DNA from: G001797105 sp964528155
GTDB taxonomy: Bacteria > Chloroflexota > Anaerolineae > Anaerolineales > E44-bin32
Direction of reading: 5' to 3'
Assembly: GCA_964528155.1 (NCBI GenBank)
Contig: CAZGRL010000049.1
Coordinates: 1-26,334 of the forward strand
DNA: 26,334 nt
Shown here: piece after piece, positions 1 to 7,894 of the stretch
Position numbering within the stretch: position 1 is the stretch's first letter
Layout of the letters: the number at the start of each line of letters is the position of its first letter
Made by a program: the position numbers and the translations under genes
The notes under the pieces: generated by a model
What the model was told of the DNA's origin: nothing
Seen by the model: only the letters and a program-made list of their open reading frames with translations
Databases searched by the model: none

Positions 1-238
1 CCCTGACCGATGCAAGTTTCGGTCCATCCTAATCACGTGGACGGAGTACTAGTTGCATTGTCTGAGTTACAGATAACAGCCCCTCAATAGATCGATGTCC
101 CCTCTTTCCGATCTCCACTTCAGGATTGCCTGCAGAGATCCTGCCAGCGCACGGACGGGGTCGATCTGATCCGGCTCAGCGGATCCCCATCGCCGCTCAT
201 AATGGCACCCGTCGACCCCAGACTTCGGAGTCCTATTC
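1..238. other. Left edge, no gene recognised
   Basis: This stretch lies 3' of the minus-strand reductase gene. A minus-strand reading frame is open across part of it and ends near 67, but its start overlaps the reductase in another frame and I recognise no family. It could be the eroded 3' end of a lost gene. I see no clear terminator, tRNA or repeat. Confidence 0.4.
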
Positions 239-1129
239 CTAGGCGGCTTGGATCTCGAAGCTTGACAACCCCTCAAACACCTTGACGAGTGCTGAATGAT
301 CAAGCTCCCCACCCCCGCCCCCGATCATCCCATTCATCAACTCCGCCACTTGCGCCGACATCGGCAATGCCAGGCCTAACTCGCGCGCAGTGTCCAAGAT
401 GATCTGCATGTCCTTCCGGTGCAGCTTGGTCTTGAACCCTGGCTCGAACGTCCGTTCAATCATGCGGTTCCCGTGCAGTTCCAAGATGCGACTCGATGCA
501 AAGCCGCCCATCAATGCTTCCCGCACTCTAAATGGGTCCACGCCTGCTTTCGCCGCAAGCAGCAGGGCCTCACTTACCGCCGCAATCGTGACACCAACGA
601 TGATCTGATTCGCCGCCTTGGTCACCTGCCCTGCGCCGGCTTCCCCGACAAGCGTTATGTTTTTCCCCATTTTCTCAAAGATCGGCCTGGCGCGGTCAAA
701 CGCATCTTGGGAGCCGCCAACCATTATCGTCAGTGTGGCATTCGTCGCGCCGACTTGTCCGCCTGATACAGGCGCGTCGAGGGCATCCGCGGCTTTATCG
801 CGCACCGCTGCCGCAATACGTCGTGCGACCGAGGGCAACACCGTGCTCATGTCAATCACGAGAGCGTCCGGCCGCAACCCCGCCAAGACTCCGTCAGCCC
901 CGAGCACTACTTCATCGACATCAGGAGAATCCGGCAGCATCGTAATGATCACATCCGTTTGCTCCGCCACATCCTGCGGCGACACGCCTGCCTTCGCGCC
1001 CGCCGCGACGAGCTCGTTCACAGGCTCCTGCACGCGATCCAAGACAACGAGCGGATAGCCCGCCTTGAGCAGATTCTGAGCCATCGGCTTGCCCATGATG
1101 CCCAGTCCGATGAAACCAATTCGTTCCAT
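239..1129 (-). CDS. 2-hydroxy-3-oxopropionate (tartronate semialdehyde) reductase-like, beta-hydroxyacid dehydrogenase
   Basis: The 296-residue product has the usual family length and domain order. An N-terminal Rossmann fold shows GFIGLGIMG at about residues 5-13 for NAD(P) binding. The substrate motif DAPVSGG follows near residues 118-124, and the catalytic Lys lies in the segment GQVTKAANQ near 167-175. The C-terminal helical domain ends the protein. Family enzymes (GarR/GlxR) reduce tartronate semialdehyde to D-glycerate; close relatives use 3-hydroxyisobutyrate or succinic semialdehyde. A strong site (GGGAGGGACAA) precedes the ATG. The gene lies 44 bases after a hydroxypyruvate-isomerase-like gene, and that pairing supports the tartronate semialdehyde assignment: isomerase makes the semialdehyde, this enzyme reduces it. 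The family is secure; the exact substrate is inferred from the neighbour. Confidence 0.85.
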   Translation of the reverse strand: MERIGFIGLGIMGKPMAQNLLKAGYPLVVLDRVQEPVNELVAAGAKAGVSPQDVAEQTDVIITMLPDSPDVDEVVLGADGVLAGLRPDALVIDMSTVLPSVARRIAAAVRDKAADALDAPVSGGQVGATNATLTIMVGGSQDAFDRARPIFEKMGKNITLVGEAGAGQVTKAANQIIVGVTIAAVSEALLLAAKAGVDPFRVREALMGGFASSRILELHGNRMIERTFEPGFKTKLHRKDMQIILDTARELGLALPMSAQVAELMNGMIGGGGGELDHSALVKVFEGLSSFEIQAA

Positions 1130-1173
1130 TTGTCCCTCCCATCCCTCTAGTTCAAAGATCAGATCTGCGGTCT

Positions 1174-1959
1174 CTATAGCTTATAGCCATATTCTCTGAC
1201 CCATCCTAGAGACTGTTCTGTCGTTCCTTCCGGCACGTATTCCAGCCCGATATAGCCTCCATATCCAACCTTGTCTAAATGGTTGAACAGGAAGCGATAG
1301 TTGACTTCGCCTGTCCCTGGCTGATGTCGACCAGGGTTATCTGCAATCTGCATATGCCCAATGCGTTTGAGATTCGCTTGAATTGTTCCTGCCAACTCGC
1401 CCTCCGCGCGTTGTGCATGATACACGTCGTACTGGATTTTGAGGTTCAGCGATTCGACCTCGTCTTGCACCGCAAACGCGGCTTGAGGCGACGCGATAAG
1501 GAAATCAGGAACGTCGAAGGGGTTCAGCATCTCGATGAGTAGCCGGATGTTCGCTTTCGCGAGCTCCTGCGCTGCATAGCGAAGATTCTCGACCATCACG
1601 CGCCGCTGCTCTTCAAGCGGCACATTTTCATCCCGTTTGCCGACCAGACAATTCAGTTGCGCAACCCCAAGCGCACGCGCAACCTCAATGGCGATCTTGA
1701 CACCTCGTCGGAACTCGCTAATGCGGTCGGGATGCGCCGCGATGCCGCGATCGCCCGCGCCCCAGTCGCCGGCAGGTAGGTTGAACAGCACCTGCGTTAG
1801 CTCATGCTTCTTCAGTTTCCATGCCAATACGCCGATGTCCTGCTCGTATGGAAAGAGATACTCGACGAACCGAAAGCCCGATGCTCTAGCGCGCGAAAAG
1901 CGATCCATGAACGGACTTTCCGTGTACAGCATTGCGAGGTTTGCTGCGAGTTGTGGCAT
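1174..1959 (-). CDS. Hydroxypyruvate isomerase-like TIM-barrel protein
   Basis: The 261-residue protein matches the hydroxypyruvate isomerase (Hyi/OtnI) branch of the xylose-isomerase-like TIM barrels. Visible features include the N-terminal segment with FRFVEYLFPYE, the metal-ligand Glu in LLIEMLNP near residue 143, the Asp in IQYDVYHAQ near 178, the His in IGHMQIADNPGRHQPGTGE and the late Glu in IGLEYVPEG. Length is as expected. The start is set by an excellent site (AAAGGAGG, six bases before ATG). A -10-like TATACT on the minus strand at 1985-1990 lies just upstream. Family members interconvert hydroxypyruvate and tartronate semialdehyde; OtnI relatives isomerise 2-oxo-tetronate. With the next gene, a reductase, it would take hydroxypyruvate to D-glycerate. 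The C4-acid alternative cannot be excluded. Confidence 0.82.
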   Translation of the reverse strand: MPQLAANLAMLYTESPFMDRFSRARASGFRFVEYLFPYEQDIGVLAWKLKKHELTQVLFNLPAGDWGAGDRGIAAHPDRISEFRRGVKIAIEVARALGVAQLNCLVGKRDENVPLEEQRRVMVENLRYAAQELAKANIRLLIEMLNPFDVPDFLIASPQAAFAVQDEVESLNLKIQYDVYHAQRAEGELAGTIQANLKRIGHMQIADNPGRHQPGTGEVNYRFLFNHLDKVGYGGYIGLEYVPEGTTEQSLGWVREYGYKL

Positions 1960-1984
1960 TCATTCCTCCTTTTCATCTATTGCT

Positions 1985-1990
1985 AGTATA
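1985..1990 (-). promoter_or_regulatory. Possible -10 element (TATACT) before the isomerase-reductase pair
   Basis: TATACT on the minus strand lies 26 bases before the isomerase ATG. A perfect TTGACA occurs at 2018-2023, but the 27-base gap is too long for a standard sigma70 promoter, and no good -35 sits at 17 bases. It could be an activator-dependent promoter or chance. Its placement just after a broken gene makes a local promoter for the two-gene unit reasonable. Confidence 0.25.
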
Positions 1991-2113
1991 GTCACGATTC
2001 CGCGGACTCCTTCGTCATGTCAACGGGCGGGAGTGGCACTGGGCCCGCGTCTCTCTGGATTTGCGCGTCCTCTCCTCGATCTCTCCCAACGACGCCGTGT
2101 TCTTGAACAACAA

Positions 2114-2641
2114 CTAGCCTTTGGCGTCTCGTAAAAGCGTCGCCACGACGGCTGCCCGTTGCTCATGCTCGGTGATCCTCGTGGCATTTTCCAGAAGTCC
2201 CTGGAACGTGAGAGGGTCACGGGCGTCGGGCCACGGGAAAGCCTCGACGTCTTCAATGGTCTTCTCGCCAGCCAGGGGATGGTAGAACATGTCGTAGTAG
2301 AGTCCGCCGTCTTTCGGCATCCGTCATCCGATGCCGTATTCGTCGTAGCAGCCGGTGTAGTCGCCCAGGTTTATGGTATCGAGCCCATGGACAAACATCG
2401 ACACGGACGCTGCACTCCGCGCGTCAACGCACAACACGTCCGCCACATCCTCATCCACTTCGGCAACTCGTTCAGGCAAGTTGGCGATTCGGAGTTCCGT
2501 GTCCGGCAGTCCCAAATGTCGACGCAGGTCGCGATAGGCACCAATGTGGATTCCGGTGACAATGGTCGAGCCCAGGTCAAACGGAACCCGATCAGGTTCC
2601 CGGTGGTCAAGAGCCAGGCGGACTCGTTCTCGCGAGTTCAT
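2114..2641 (-). pseudogene. Broken uroporphyrinogen decarboxylase-like (MtaA/UroD family) gene
   Basis: The frame begins at an ATG with a good GGAGG site and encodes MNSRERVRLALDHREPDRVP, a typical start for the UroD/methylcobalamin:CoM methyltransferase superfamily. It runs in frame to DEYGIG, then meets TGA at 2324-2326, and continues in the same frame with RMPKDGGLYYDMFYHPLAG. Relatives normally have Trp between these two segments, so the stop looks like a TGG to TGA change. The frame ends at 2114, after only about 175 codons; full-length relatives are about 330-380 residues, so the C-terminal half is missing too. Two independent lesions indicate a pseudogene rather than recoding. Its former role in this locus is unknown. 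Confidence 0.85.
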
Positions 2642-2756
2642 AGGCGCGCCCTCCGCCAGATGCATCTCATCGTCTTCCCTGCGTCAACAAGAGCTTCGAA
2701 ACTCGAGCCTTGGGTAAAGACGCCTTTCTTCGGATTCGCTGTTCGACGCCGACAGT

Positions 2757-3419
2757 TCAACGCCCCAGCAGTTCACGCGCCTGTTCCAGGGCGATATGCG
2801 GACTCGAGAGCAACGGCACCTTGCGTTCGCCTTCCGCTATGACATCCAAGACGCGAGCCATGGAAGCCTGGGCGAGGACGATCACATCCACCTGCGGGGA
2901 GATGTCGTCGACTGCCTGTTTGACAAGCTTGTCGTGCTTGCCCCCCTCGCCGGACAGAAGAAGATCTAGCGCCCCATCAACATGGTGCATATGAACGACA
3001 ACTTCCCGGCCCAAGAGGGCAGCCTGGTCCTTGAGCATCTTCTCGGTCGGACCCAGCGTCGACTTGGCCGTGGCGATGACGCCTATCCGTTCTCCGCGCG
3101 CAACTGCCAAAGCGGCCATGCGTTCATCAATCGAAATGAGTGGGATGGGCACTTTGGTGCGCATTCCAGCAATGGCCGGCGACAGCGTGGAACAAGTCAC
3201 GAGCACGGCTTGGGCACCCGCGCGTTGGGCGAGGCGGATGTGGGACTCAAGTCTCTCCGCCTCCTCCGGTCCAATGCCGTTCCTTTGTTGCACAAGGGCC
3301 AGCAAAGGCTCGTCAAGAACATGCATCATCTTCACGTTCGGGATGATCGCATGCCCGAGCCGCTCAAACTCATCGACCAGGAGCGGGAGGGTATGGATGC
3401 AGATGAGCGTTTGCGTCAT
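2757..3419 (-). CDS. Asp/Glu/hydantoin racemase-family protein
   Basis: The 220-residue protein has the two-lobed layout of the Asp/Glu racemase superfamily. The first-lobe active-site Cys is plain in VLVTCSTLSP (Cys76), and RIGVIATAKSTLGPTEKML (about 111-129) is the typical start of the second lobe. The second-lobe Cys that true cofactor-independent racemases use would be expected near residue 185, where the sequence is VLAQASMARV, with Ala/Ser and no Cys. That argues against a classic two-Cys racemase and fits relatives with a single thiol or unknown chemistry. No strong ribosome site is visible before the ATG. It sits between the GntR regulator and a broken UroD-like gene. The substrate is unknown; a link to branched sugar acids is only contextual. 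Confidence 0.75.
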   Translation of the reverse strand: MTQTLICIHTLPLLVDEFERLGHAIIPNVKMMHVLDEPLLALVQQRNGIGPEEAERLESHIRLAQRAGAQAVLVTCSTLSPAIAGMRTKVPIPLISIDERMAALAVARGERIGVIATAKSTLGPTEKMLKDQAALLGREVVVHMHHVDGALDLLLSGEGGKHDKLVKQAVDDISPQVDVIVLAQASMARVLDVIAEGERKVPLLSSPHIALEQARELLGR

Positions 3420-3516
3420 TGAGGCGTCACCAGGTCTGCCCGTGGGCGAGACCCGCGCCGTCCCGCCGTTGCCTCAGCCATCTCCCGTACGCCGGTTCGC
3501 CATTGCACACGCGGCC

Positions 3517-4272
3517 CTATGCACCCGCGTGCTCCCCTTTCGCCTCCCTGTCGCGCAAGTAGAGCTCCTGAATCTTCCGCGCATTCTCGAGGTGATGGCG
3601 CATGGCCTGCTGCGCGCGGGAGGGGTCTTTGGCCTTCACGCTCTCAAGAATCTCGCGGTGATCCGGGACAATCAAGCGGAAGAGATCCGGGTATTTGGAT
3701 ACAGAAATGCGCACGTCGCGCATGAGCCCGCCAATTGAATCTAGCAACATGACAAGTAGTGGATTATGAGAGAATTCCGCCAATGCGTGATGGAAGGCGG
3801 CATCGCCTTCAGCAAACGCTCCGGGGTCATCCATCACCCTCTCCGACTCTGTAAGGAGTTCCTGGAGACGGGCTATCTCCGCCCCCGTCGCCTCGCTGGC
3901 CGCCACCCTCGCGATCTCCACTTCAAGGATGATCCGCACCTGATGGAGGTTCTCGAGCGTGATGCCATTTGTGCGAAGGAGCATCGTCAGGGGACCGCTG
4001 ATCTGTTCGCCATTGATGGCGCGCACAAAGGTCCCCACTCCTTGCCTAAGATCGATCAACCCCTTGGCATGGAGTGTCTTGATAGCTTCGCGGATCACCG
4101 TGCGGCTGACTCCGACTTGGTCTGCAAGCTCCCTCTCTCCCGGGAGCTTCATCCCGGCCTCAAGGGTACCCTCGATGATCATGTGCTGGATTTCATCCAC
4201 AACTCGGTCGACGAGCCCCTCCTTGTAGCCGAGGGTACGGAATATGCTCTCCTGTGCCGCGGTTCGTTTCAT
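3517..4272 (-). CDS. GntR-family transcriptional regulator, FadR/FCD subfamily
   Basis: The 251-residue protein has an N-terminal winged helix (about 18-85) with the hallmark segment LPGERELADQVGVSRTVIREA followed by GLIDLRQGVGTFV. The C-terminal FCD domain is all-helical and carries the usual metal or ligand residues: EGDAAFHHALAEF near 155-167, PDHREIL near 208 and HHLENA near 230. FCD regulators of this kind normally repress catabolic operons and are released by a sugar acid or other carboxylate. A site (AGGAAAGGGG) precedes the ATG. The gene is downstream of the E2 gene and before the racemase-like gene. It is the only regulator seen in the window and is the natural candidate to control the divergent region near 15700. 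Confidence 0.92.
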   Translation of the reverse strand: MKRTAAQESIFRTLGYKEGLVDRVVDEIQHMIIEGTLEAGMKLPGERELADQVGVSRTVIREAIKTLHAKGLIDLRQGVGTFVRAINGEQISGPLTMLLRTNGITLENLHQVRIILEVEIARVAASEATGAEIARLQELLTESERVMDDPGAFAEGDAAFHHALAEFSHNPLLVMLLDSIGGLMRDVRISVSKYPDLFRLIVPDHREILESVKAKDPSRAQQAMRHHLENARKIQELYLRDREAKGEHAGA

Positions 4273-4357
4273 GACGGGTCCCCTTTCCTAACTCGCCGGC
4301 GACGTGGCGATGGCGAAATCGACGATGCTTCGGACAGGCCGTGCATGCACAAGCTTT

Positions 4358-4434
4358 GCGGCCGGGGCTGACTGGCTCAGCCGCTCTGCTCGTGAGGCCG
4401 GAATCGACCCCTGACGAGACCGTCCCCCGGCCGC
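4358..4434. other. Long inverted repeat between the E2 and regulator genes
   Basis: GCGGCCGGGG at 4358-4367 pairs perfectly with CCCCGGCCGC at 4425-4434, ten GC pairs around a 57-base interior that holds a smaller hairpin (GGCTGA / TCAGCC at 4366-4382, which competes with the outer stem). It lies just after the E2 stop on the minus strand. There is no U-tract. It could be a processing or attenuating structure separating the enzyme genes from the regulator, or chance in GC-rich sequence. Confidence 0.35.
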
Positions 4435-4447
4435 GCCCCCCAGGAAC

Positions 4448-5716
4448 TCATTGGGCTCCGGCTGTCCCAGCCGAATCCGCAAGCGCCCCGGGCTCCTCCA
4501 GGATCGCCTTCAGGTCCCCCAGGAACTGCGCGCCATGGAGGCCGTCCATGACCCGGTGGTCGATGGTCAGGGAAAGCGTGGCCATCGGTCGGGCAAGCAG
4601 CCGATCCTCCCCACTCAAGACCGGCACTTTTCGAATCCGCCCCATGGCAAGAATGGCGCTTTGTGGGGGATTGATGATGGCATCGAACCGATCCACGCCG
4701 AACATACCAAGGTTCGAGATCGTAAATGTCCCCCCTGTGAGGTCCCGGTCTGAGAACCGTGTCCGCTTAGCCTTCTCCTGGAAGGCCCGGATTTCGAGGT
4801 CGATTTGCGCCAGCGATTTCTCATCCGCCGAAAGGACGACGGGCACGATGAGTCCCGCGTCGCTGCCAACCGCAACCCCCACGTTGACTGGCTCGTAGAG
4901 CAGGATCCTGCCGTCTGCATAGGAAGCGTTCAGACGGGGATGCTTCTTCAGCGTCAAGGCCGTGGCCTTCACTAGTACCGAGGTTATCGAAACCGGCCCC
5001 GATTCTCCCGAAGCGAGTCCCTGGTCCGAAACCGACCTCAAGTCAATGACTCTCGACATGTCAATATCGACGGAAAGGACAAACTGGGGGGCGGCCTGGA
5101 CGCTTTCTAGCATCCGCTTCCCGGTGAGGCGCTGAGCTGGCGAGAGGTCCATCCACGTCCCGGCCTGGCCGGGGACCGTTCCTACGCCACGCGGTGGAGG
5201 CGGGTGTGCCGTCGATGCTCCTGTGCCGGAAGGCACCTGTCCCCGCTGCTCGGCGAACCCGCGCACATCTTCTTCGCGAATGCAGCCATCGCGTCCGGTT
5301 CCCCGGACAAGATGCAACTCCACCGCCAATTCCCTGGCGACACGCCGGGCGACCGGCGTAGCGCGCAGATTGGACGCCCTCGAACTGCCCTCGCGTGCGG
5401 CGCCGCGCACCTGGGCAGTCTCTGGTTGGACGTTTGGCGCAGCCAGAGGCTCCAGCGAGGGGACTTCCTCATTCGGCTCGGCAATGAAGGCAATCGTCGC
5501 GCCGACCCTCACCTCTGCTCCTTCCGCAACCCCAGGCCGGATGCCCTTGAGCACGCCGCTGGCCGGGGCTTCAAGTTGCACAACGGCTTTGTCGGTCTCC
5601 ACTTCCAGAATGGCCTGTCCGGATACCACGACTTCGCCCGGGGCCACCAACCAGCGAAGGATCTTCGCCGTCTCCATGTGTTCCGTCATCTTGTGAACGT
5701 AGATCTCAATGGCCAT
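4448..5716 (-). CDS. Dihydrolipoamide acyltransferase (E2) of a 2-oxoacid/acetoin-type dehydrogenase complex
   Basis: From the ATG at 5716 (site GAGAGG upstream) the protein has 422 residues, a normal E2 length. A lipoyl domain occupies about 1-80 with the lipoylated Lys43 in EVETDKAVV. A peripheral E1/E3-binding domain follows at about 117-154 (ATPVARRVARELAVEL...GRDGCIREEDV), then a Pro-rich linker. The catalytic acyltransferase domain runs from about 190 to the end, with TISNLGMFGVDRFDAIINPPQ and the active-site motif DHRVMDG (His387, Asp391). It would accept an acyl group from E1 onto lipoate and pass it to CoA. It follows E1-alpha and E1-beta in one unit; its upstream reading frame overlaps the E1-beta end but the start chosen does not. 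No E3 (dihydrolipoamide dehydrogenase) gene is in the window, so E3 must come from elsewhere. The acyl substrate is unknown. Confidence 0.93.
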   Translation of the reverse strand: MAIEIYVHKMTEHMETAKILRWLVAPGEVVVSGQAILEVETDKAVVQLEAPASGVLKGIRPGVAEGAEVRVGATIAFIAEPNEEVPSLEPLAAPNVQPETAQVRGAAREGSSRASNLRATPVARRVARELAVELHLVRGTGRDGCIREEDVRGFAEQRGQVPSGTGASTAHPPPPRGVGTVPGQAGTWMDLSPAQRLTGKRMLESVQAAPQFVLSVDIDMSRVIDLRSVSDQGLASGESGPVSITSVLVKATALTLKKHPRLNASYADGRILLYEPVNVGVAVGSDAGLIVPVVLSADEKSLAQIDLEIRAFQEKAKRTRFSDRDLTGGTFTISNLGMFGVDRFDAIINPPQSAILAMGRIRKVPVLSGEDRLLARPMATLSLTIDHRVMDGLHGAQFLGDLKAILEEPGALADSAGTAGAQ

Positions 5717-5772
5717 AATGTGCGCCTCTCGCTCCGTCGGCGTCGAGCACCGCATGCCGTCGGCGCCCTGCC

Positions 5773-6849
5773 TCAGTAATCGGCCACGGATAGAATTGCC
5801 CGGATGATGTCTTGGGTCTCCGGCCACACCCCTCTTTCGAGACTGTCGGCGAAGGGGATCGGGCTGTGGCGGCCCACGACACGGACGAGGGGGCCCTCAA
5901 GGAAATCGAACGCCTGCTCCATCACCACCATTCCCCATTCTGCCGCGGGGCCGTACGATCGGCAGGCTTCTGCGACCAGCACGACCCGCCCCGTCTTGCG
6001 GGCGGACGCTCCAAGGCCGGCTTCATCAAGCGGCGCCAGCGTCTGCACGTCAATCACCTCAACATCGATCCCCTGAGGCAGAACCGCCTCGGCGGCCTGC
6101 ATGCCATGCCAGACCATAGAACCGTCCGCGATGACTGTGACGTCGGTCCCAGACCGCTTCACGTCGCACCGGCCGATGGGCAGGATGTACTCGGCATCCG
6201 GCACGCGGCCGCGCAGGCTGTAGAGCATCTTGTGTTCGAAGAAGATGACCGGGTTCTCATCGCGGATCGCCGCCCGGATAAGGCCTTTGGCGTCGTAGGG
6301 GGTGGTGGGAAACACAACCTTGAGCCCGGGAAACTGGGCGTACAGGACCTCCAGGCTCTGCGAGTGTTGGGCGGCGATGCTCTTCCCCGCCCCTCCGCCC
6401 TGCGGCAGGCGCAGCACCCACGGCACTCTGCATTGGCCGCCGGTCATGAACCGCATCTTGGCAGCCTGATTGCAGACCTGGTCCATGGCCAGAAGCGAGA
6501 AATCCGCAAACATGATTTCCATGACCGGCTTCATGCCAACCAGGGCGGCCCCGGTTCCAGCGCCGACGATCGTGTTTTCTGAGATGGGTGTGTTGCGCAC
6601 GCGTTCCGGCCCGAACTGGTCGAAGAGCGTTCGAGTCACGCCAAACGCACCCCCATGCTTTCCGATGTCCTCCCCCAGGAGGAAGACGCTCGGATCCCGG
6701 ACCATCTCCTCCCGCAAACCCTCCCGGATCGCCTCCTGGTAAGTCAGCACCTTGTGCGGCACGTCGTCCGGCACCTGCACAACCAGGGAAGGGGAGAATC
6801 CTGTTTGGGCGCTGCCCAGACTGACAGGGTCTCGTTCGGGACTCGTCAT
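5773..6849 (-). CDS. E1-beta subunit of 2-oxoacid/acetoin-type dehydrogenase, copy 1
   Basis: The 358-residue protein is a full-length E1-beta with a transketolase-like pyrimidine-binding domain and a C-terminal domain. Diagnostic segments are LTYQEAIREGLREEM, FLLGEDIGKHGGAFGVTRTL, NTPISENTIVG (the ThDP-contacting Glu), FADFSLLAMDQVCNQAAKMR, GGGAGKSIAAQHSQSLE with the active-site His region, and IDVQTLAPLDE in the C-terminal domain. It pairs with the E1-alpha encoded 18 bases upstream to form a ThDP-dependent heterotetramer that decarboxylates a 2-oxoacid or cleaves an acyloin. Its N-terminal 35 or so residues are extended relative to typical E1-beta proteins; the second copy at 24706 shares that extension, so it is real. 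Substrate cannot be read from the sequence. Confidence 0.93.
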   Translation of the reverse strand: MTSPERDPVSLGSAQTGFSPSLVVQVPDDVPHKVLTYQEAIREGLREEMVRDPSVFLLGEDIGKHGGAFGVTRTLFDQFGPERVRNTPISENTIVGAGTGAALVGMKPVMEIMFADFSLLAMDQVCNQAAKMRFMTGGQCRVPWVLRLPQGGGAGKSIAAQHSQSLEVLYAQFPGLKVVFPTTPYDAKGLIRAAIRDENPVIFFEHKMLYSLRGRVPDAEYILPIGRCDVKRSGTDVTVIADGSMVWHGMQAAEAVLPQGIDVEVIDVQTLAPLDEAGLGASARKTGRVVLVAEACRSYGPAAEWGMVVMEQAFDFLEGPLVRVVGRHSPIPFADSLERGVWPETQDIIRAILSVADY

Positions 6850-6867
6850 TCCTGCCTCTTTATCTGC

Positions 6868-7830
6868 TCACGCATAGATATAGTCCATGGCTGTCGCTGG
6901 GTCCGGCTCCGGGCTTTCCTTGGCGTACTGCACGGCCTGCTCGATTTCGCGCTTGACCTCGCTCTCGATGGAGTCGAGTGCTTCGCCCGTGGCAGTCCTG
7001 TGTTCGACAAGATAGGAGCGGAAACGGCGCAGTGGCTCGAGCTTCCAGAACTCCTCCACCTCGGAGCGACTGCGGTACACCTCGGGCTCGCCAGCATAGT
7101 GCCCATCCAGGCGGTAGCTTTCCGTCACCAGCAGCGTAGGGCCGTCGCCCTGGCGCGCTCGCGAGACCGCCTGGCGGGCCGCGTCGTAGACGGCCAGCAC
7201 GTCGAACCCGTCCACGCGCACTCCCGGTATCCCGTATCCCTGCGCCCGCAGCGACAAATCCTCAATGGCGCACGTCTCGGCAATGTTGGTGGACACGCCG
7301 TAGCGGTTGTTTTCAACGACGAAAACGACGGGCAGCTTCCCGGCTGCGGCCATGTTCACGCCCTCATGCCAATTGCCCGTGTTTGTGCCGGCATCACCGG
7401 TGAAGGGCACGGCCACCCGGTCTTCCCGCCTCATCTTGAAGGCCAGGGCGGCGCCGACCGCCAACGGGATGCCGGACCCGACGATCGCCAGCGCTCCCAG
7501 GCTGCCAGTTTCGAAGGCTGCGATGTGCATCGAGCCGCCGCGTCCCTTGCAGTATCCCGTTCCCTTGCCGAGGATTTCCGCCATCATTCGTTTCGTGTCG
7601 GCGCCCTTGGCAATGTTGTGCCCGTGGCTGCGATGGGTTCCCACGATCAAGTCGCTCTCGCGAAGGGCCAGGCACACTCCCACACCCGAGGCCTCCATGC
7701 CGACATAGGTGTGAACCGTCCCCTTGACTTGCCCGCGCCGGAACAGCTCGCTCGCCGCCAACTCAAACTGCCGGATGCGCGTCATGCGCCGGTACATCTC
7801 CAGGCCGAGCTCGGGGGCAACCTCCATCAT
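6868..7830 (-). CDS. E1-alpha subunit of 2-oxoacid/acetoin-type dehydrogenase, copy 1
   Basis: I start it at 7830 (or the adjacent ATG at 7827), right after GAGGAG; this gives 320 residues, the same as the second copy. An upstream ATG at 7875 is possible but poorly served. The protein has the E1-alpha hallmarks: MYRRMTRIRQFE at the N-terminus, HRSHGHNIAKGAD, TGYCKGRGGSMHIA, and the ThDP/Mg region ending in VVENNRYGVS. The diphosphate motif, usually GDG, reads GDAGTN here (about 145-150), while the paralogue has GDGATN. GDA occurs in some ThDP enzymes such as 2-oxoglutarate dehydrogenase, so it may still work. The SMHIA region and length resemble acetoin dehydrogenase and short pyruvate dehydrogenase E1-alpha. 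It follows the lactonase-like gene by about 64 bases. Confidence 0.92.
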   Translation of the reverse strand: MMEVAPELGLEMYRRMTRIRQFELAASELFRRGQVKGTVHTYVGMEASGVGVCLALRESDLIVGTHRSHGHNIAKGADTKRMMAEILGKGTGYCKGRGGSMHIAAFETGSLGALAIVGSGIPLAVGAALAFKMRREDRVAVPFTGDAGTNTGNWHEGVNMAAAGKLPVVFVVENNRYGVSTNIAETCAIEDLSLRAQGYGIPGVRVDGFDVLAVYDAARQAVSRARQGDGPTLLVTESYRLDGHYAGEPEVYRSRSEVEEFWKLEPLRRFRSYLVEHRTATGEALDSIESEVKREIEQAVQYAKESPEPDPATAMDYIYA

Positions 7831-7894
7831 CCGCTCCTCACTCTCCTCATGCGGCGCACTCTGCGTCGCGGGCATCGGTGCGCGCCGCCAATGG

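Noticed and set aside
1985..2023. TTGACA at 2018 with TATACT at 1985 as a full sigma70 promoter
   Set aside because: The 27-base spacing is far outside the normal range; only the -10 is kept, at low confidence.
2324..2326. UGA as selenocysteine or as Trp by an alternative genetic code
   Set aside because: Intact genes end in TGA and use TGG for Trp, no selenocysteine element is visible, and the gene is truncated as well.
2159..2842. 227-codon plus-strand frame across the broken UroD-like gene
   Set aside because: The minus strand carries the family sequence; the plus frame matches nothing and crosses into the racemase gene.
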